Shown here: piece after piece, positions 14,975 through 15,323 of the stretch
Numbering within the stretch: position 1 is the stretch's first letter
Layout: each line of letters starts with the position of its first letter
Origin: Ilumatobacteraceae bacterium
GTDB lineage: Bacteria > Actinomycetota > Acidimicrobiia > Acidimicrobiales > Ilumatobacteraceae
Assembly: GCA_030728545.1 (NCBI GenBank)
Contig: JANQZQ010000043.1
Span: forward strand, 18,708 to 34,030
Reading direction: 5' to 3'
DNA length: 15,323 bases
Made by a program: the position numbers and the translations under genes
Notes under the pieces: model-generated
What the model was told of the DNA's origin: nothing
Databases searched by the model: none
What the model saw: the letters and a program-made list of their open reading frames with translations, nothing else

Positions 14975-15323
14975 CGCTACCTCGCGAATCGATTCCTGAA
15001 TACTCGTTGGTTCGCAGGAGCAAACGTTCGGCGAGCACGGCTACAGCATGGCGGCGATAGAGCGCTGTTGAGCGGTGGTCATCGATTGGCGAACATTCCT
15101 CCGCTGCTCGCTGACCAAACTCGCGCGCTAGTGCTGGCGAGACGGTGAGCGAACCTCGCAGATCGCTTTGCTCGCCGAGCCATGCTTCGGCGCGTTTGGC
15201 GCGCACCACGGTGGGGGCTACAGCTCCAAACGCCAAACGTATGGTGCCGCCAACAGCGTCGTGCACCAAACACGCTGATGCTGCTGAGATCACCATCGCA
15301 TTGCGCGAGCCAACCTTGGCGTA
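14967..15323 (-). CDS. FAD-binding subunit of the molybdenum hydroxylase, C-terminal part (5' end outside window)
   Basis: The frame is open to the right edge of the window, so only the last 118 residues are seen, beginning YAKVGSRNAMVISAASA. This matches the start of the C-terminal domain of the molybdopterin-dehydrogenase FAD subunit (CoxM/XdhB-E. coli type), where 'K-x-G-x-R-x-A' precedes a sheet with the RLAFGAVAPTVVRA segment. The FAD-binding half is not visible. The subunit takes electrons from the 2Fe-2S protein and hands them to NAD+ or another acceptor. Its stop overlaps the start of the 2Fe-2S gene by 8 nt, giving the order FAD, FeS, Mo in the direction of transcription. The operon position makes the call strong even though the fragment alone is weakly conserved. 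Confidence 0.9.
   Translation of the reverse strand, partial: YAKVGSRNAMVISAASACLVHDAVGGTIRLAFGAVAPTVVRAKRAEAWLGEQSDLRGSLTVSPALAREFGQRAAEECSPIDDHRSTALYRRHAVAVLAERLLLRTNEYSGIDSRGSDE

Noticed and set aside
1..15323. CRISPR arrays, insertion sequences, phage or toxin-antitoxin genes
   Set aside because: No regularly spaced repeats, transposase motifs, long terminal inverted repeats or small paired toxin/antitoxin genes were found; the genes are housekeeping or metabolic.

Overview
The window looks like a chromosomal segment from a moderately GC-rich actinobacterium, most plausibly of the Acidimicrobiia (Ilumatobacter-like). This is an inference from the pgk-tpiA-...-secG order typical of Actinobacteria, frequent GTG/TTG starts, and the style of the proteins. 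No taxonomic search was possible.

Layout. (1) 1-1355: the 3' end of pgk, then tpiA, translationally coupled (glycolysis). (2) 1473-7256: a complete family-5 (dipeptide/oligopeptide type) ABC importer: lipoprotein binding protein, two permeases, two ATPases. A strong terminator and two other hairpins lie between the binding-protein gene and the first permease gene. (3) 7282-7521: secG, which in many Actinobacteria directly follows tpiA; here the importer lies between them. (4) 7576-7662: tRNA-Leu(GAG) with an encoded CCA. (5) 7705-12152: a tightly packed + strand series: pyruvate kinase, an HD-domain protein resembling the mixed-valence diiron oxygenases (PhnZ/TmpB/MIOX relatives), a VAO-family flavin oxidase of the aldonolactone/alditol oxidase type, and a DEAD-box RNA helicase. 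(6) 12181-15323, minus strand: a xanthine-dehydrogenase-type molybdenum hydroxylase operon. It is transcribed FAD subunit (cut by the window edge), 2Fe-2S subunit, molybdopterin subunit, and converges on the helicase gene.

How the genes fit together. Pgk, TpiA and Pyk serve lower glycolysis. The importer brings peptides or similar small solutes into the cell, and SecG belongs to the protein-export channel. The HD-oxygenase and flavin-oxidase genes are 4 nt apart and both encode O2-linked oxidases of small polyol, lactone or quaternary-amine-like substrates, so they may be successive steps of one pathway. The Mo hydroxylase probably oxidises purines or related N-heterocycles.

The most unusual signal is in the binding protein. 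About 60 residues that normally form the mature N-terminus of this family appear at its C-terminus, while the N-terminus starts part-way into the fold. This suggests a natural circular permutation. No CRISPR array, insertion sequence, phage gene or plasmid feature was seen, and no stretch above 300 bases lacks a gene.
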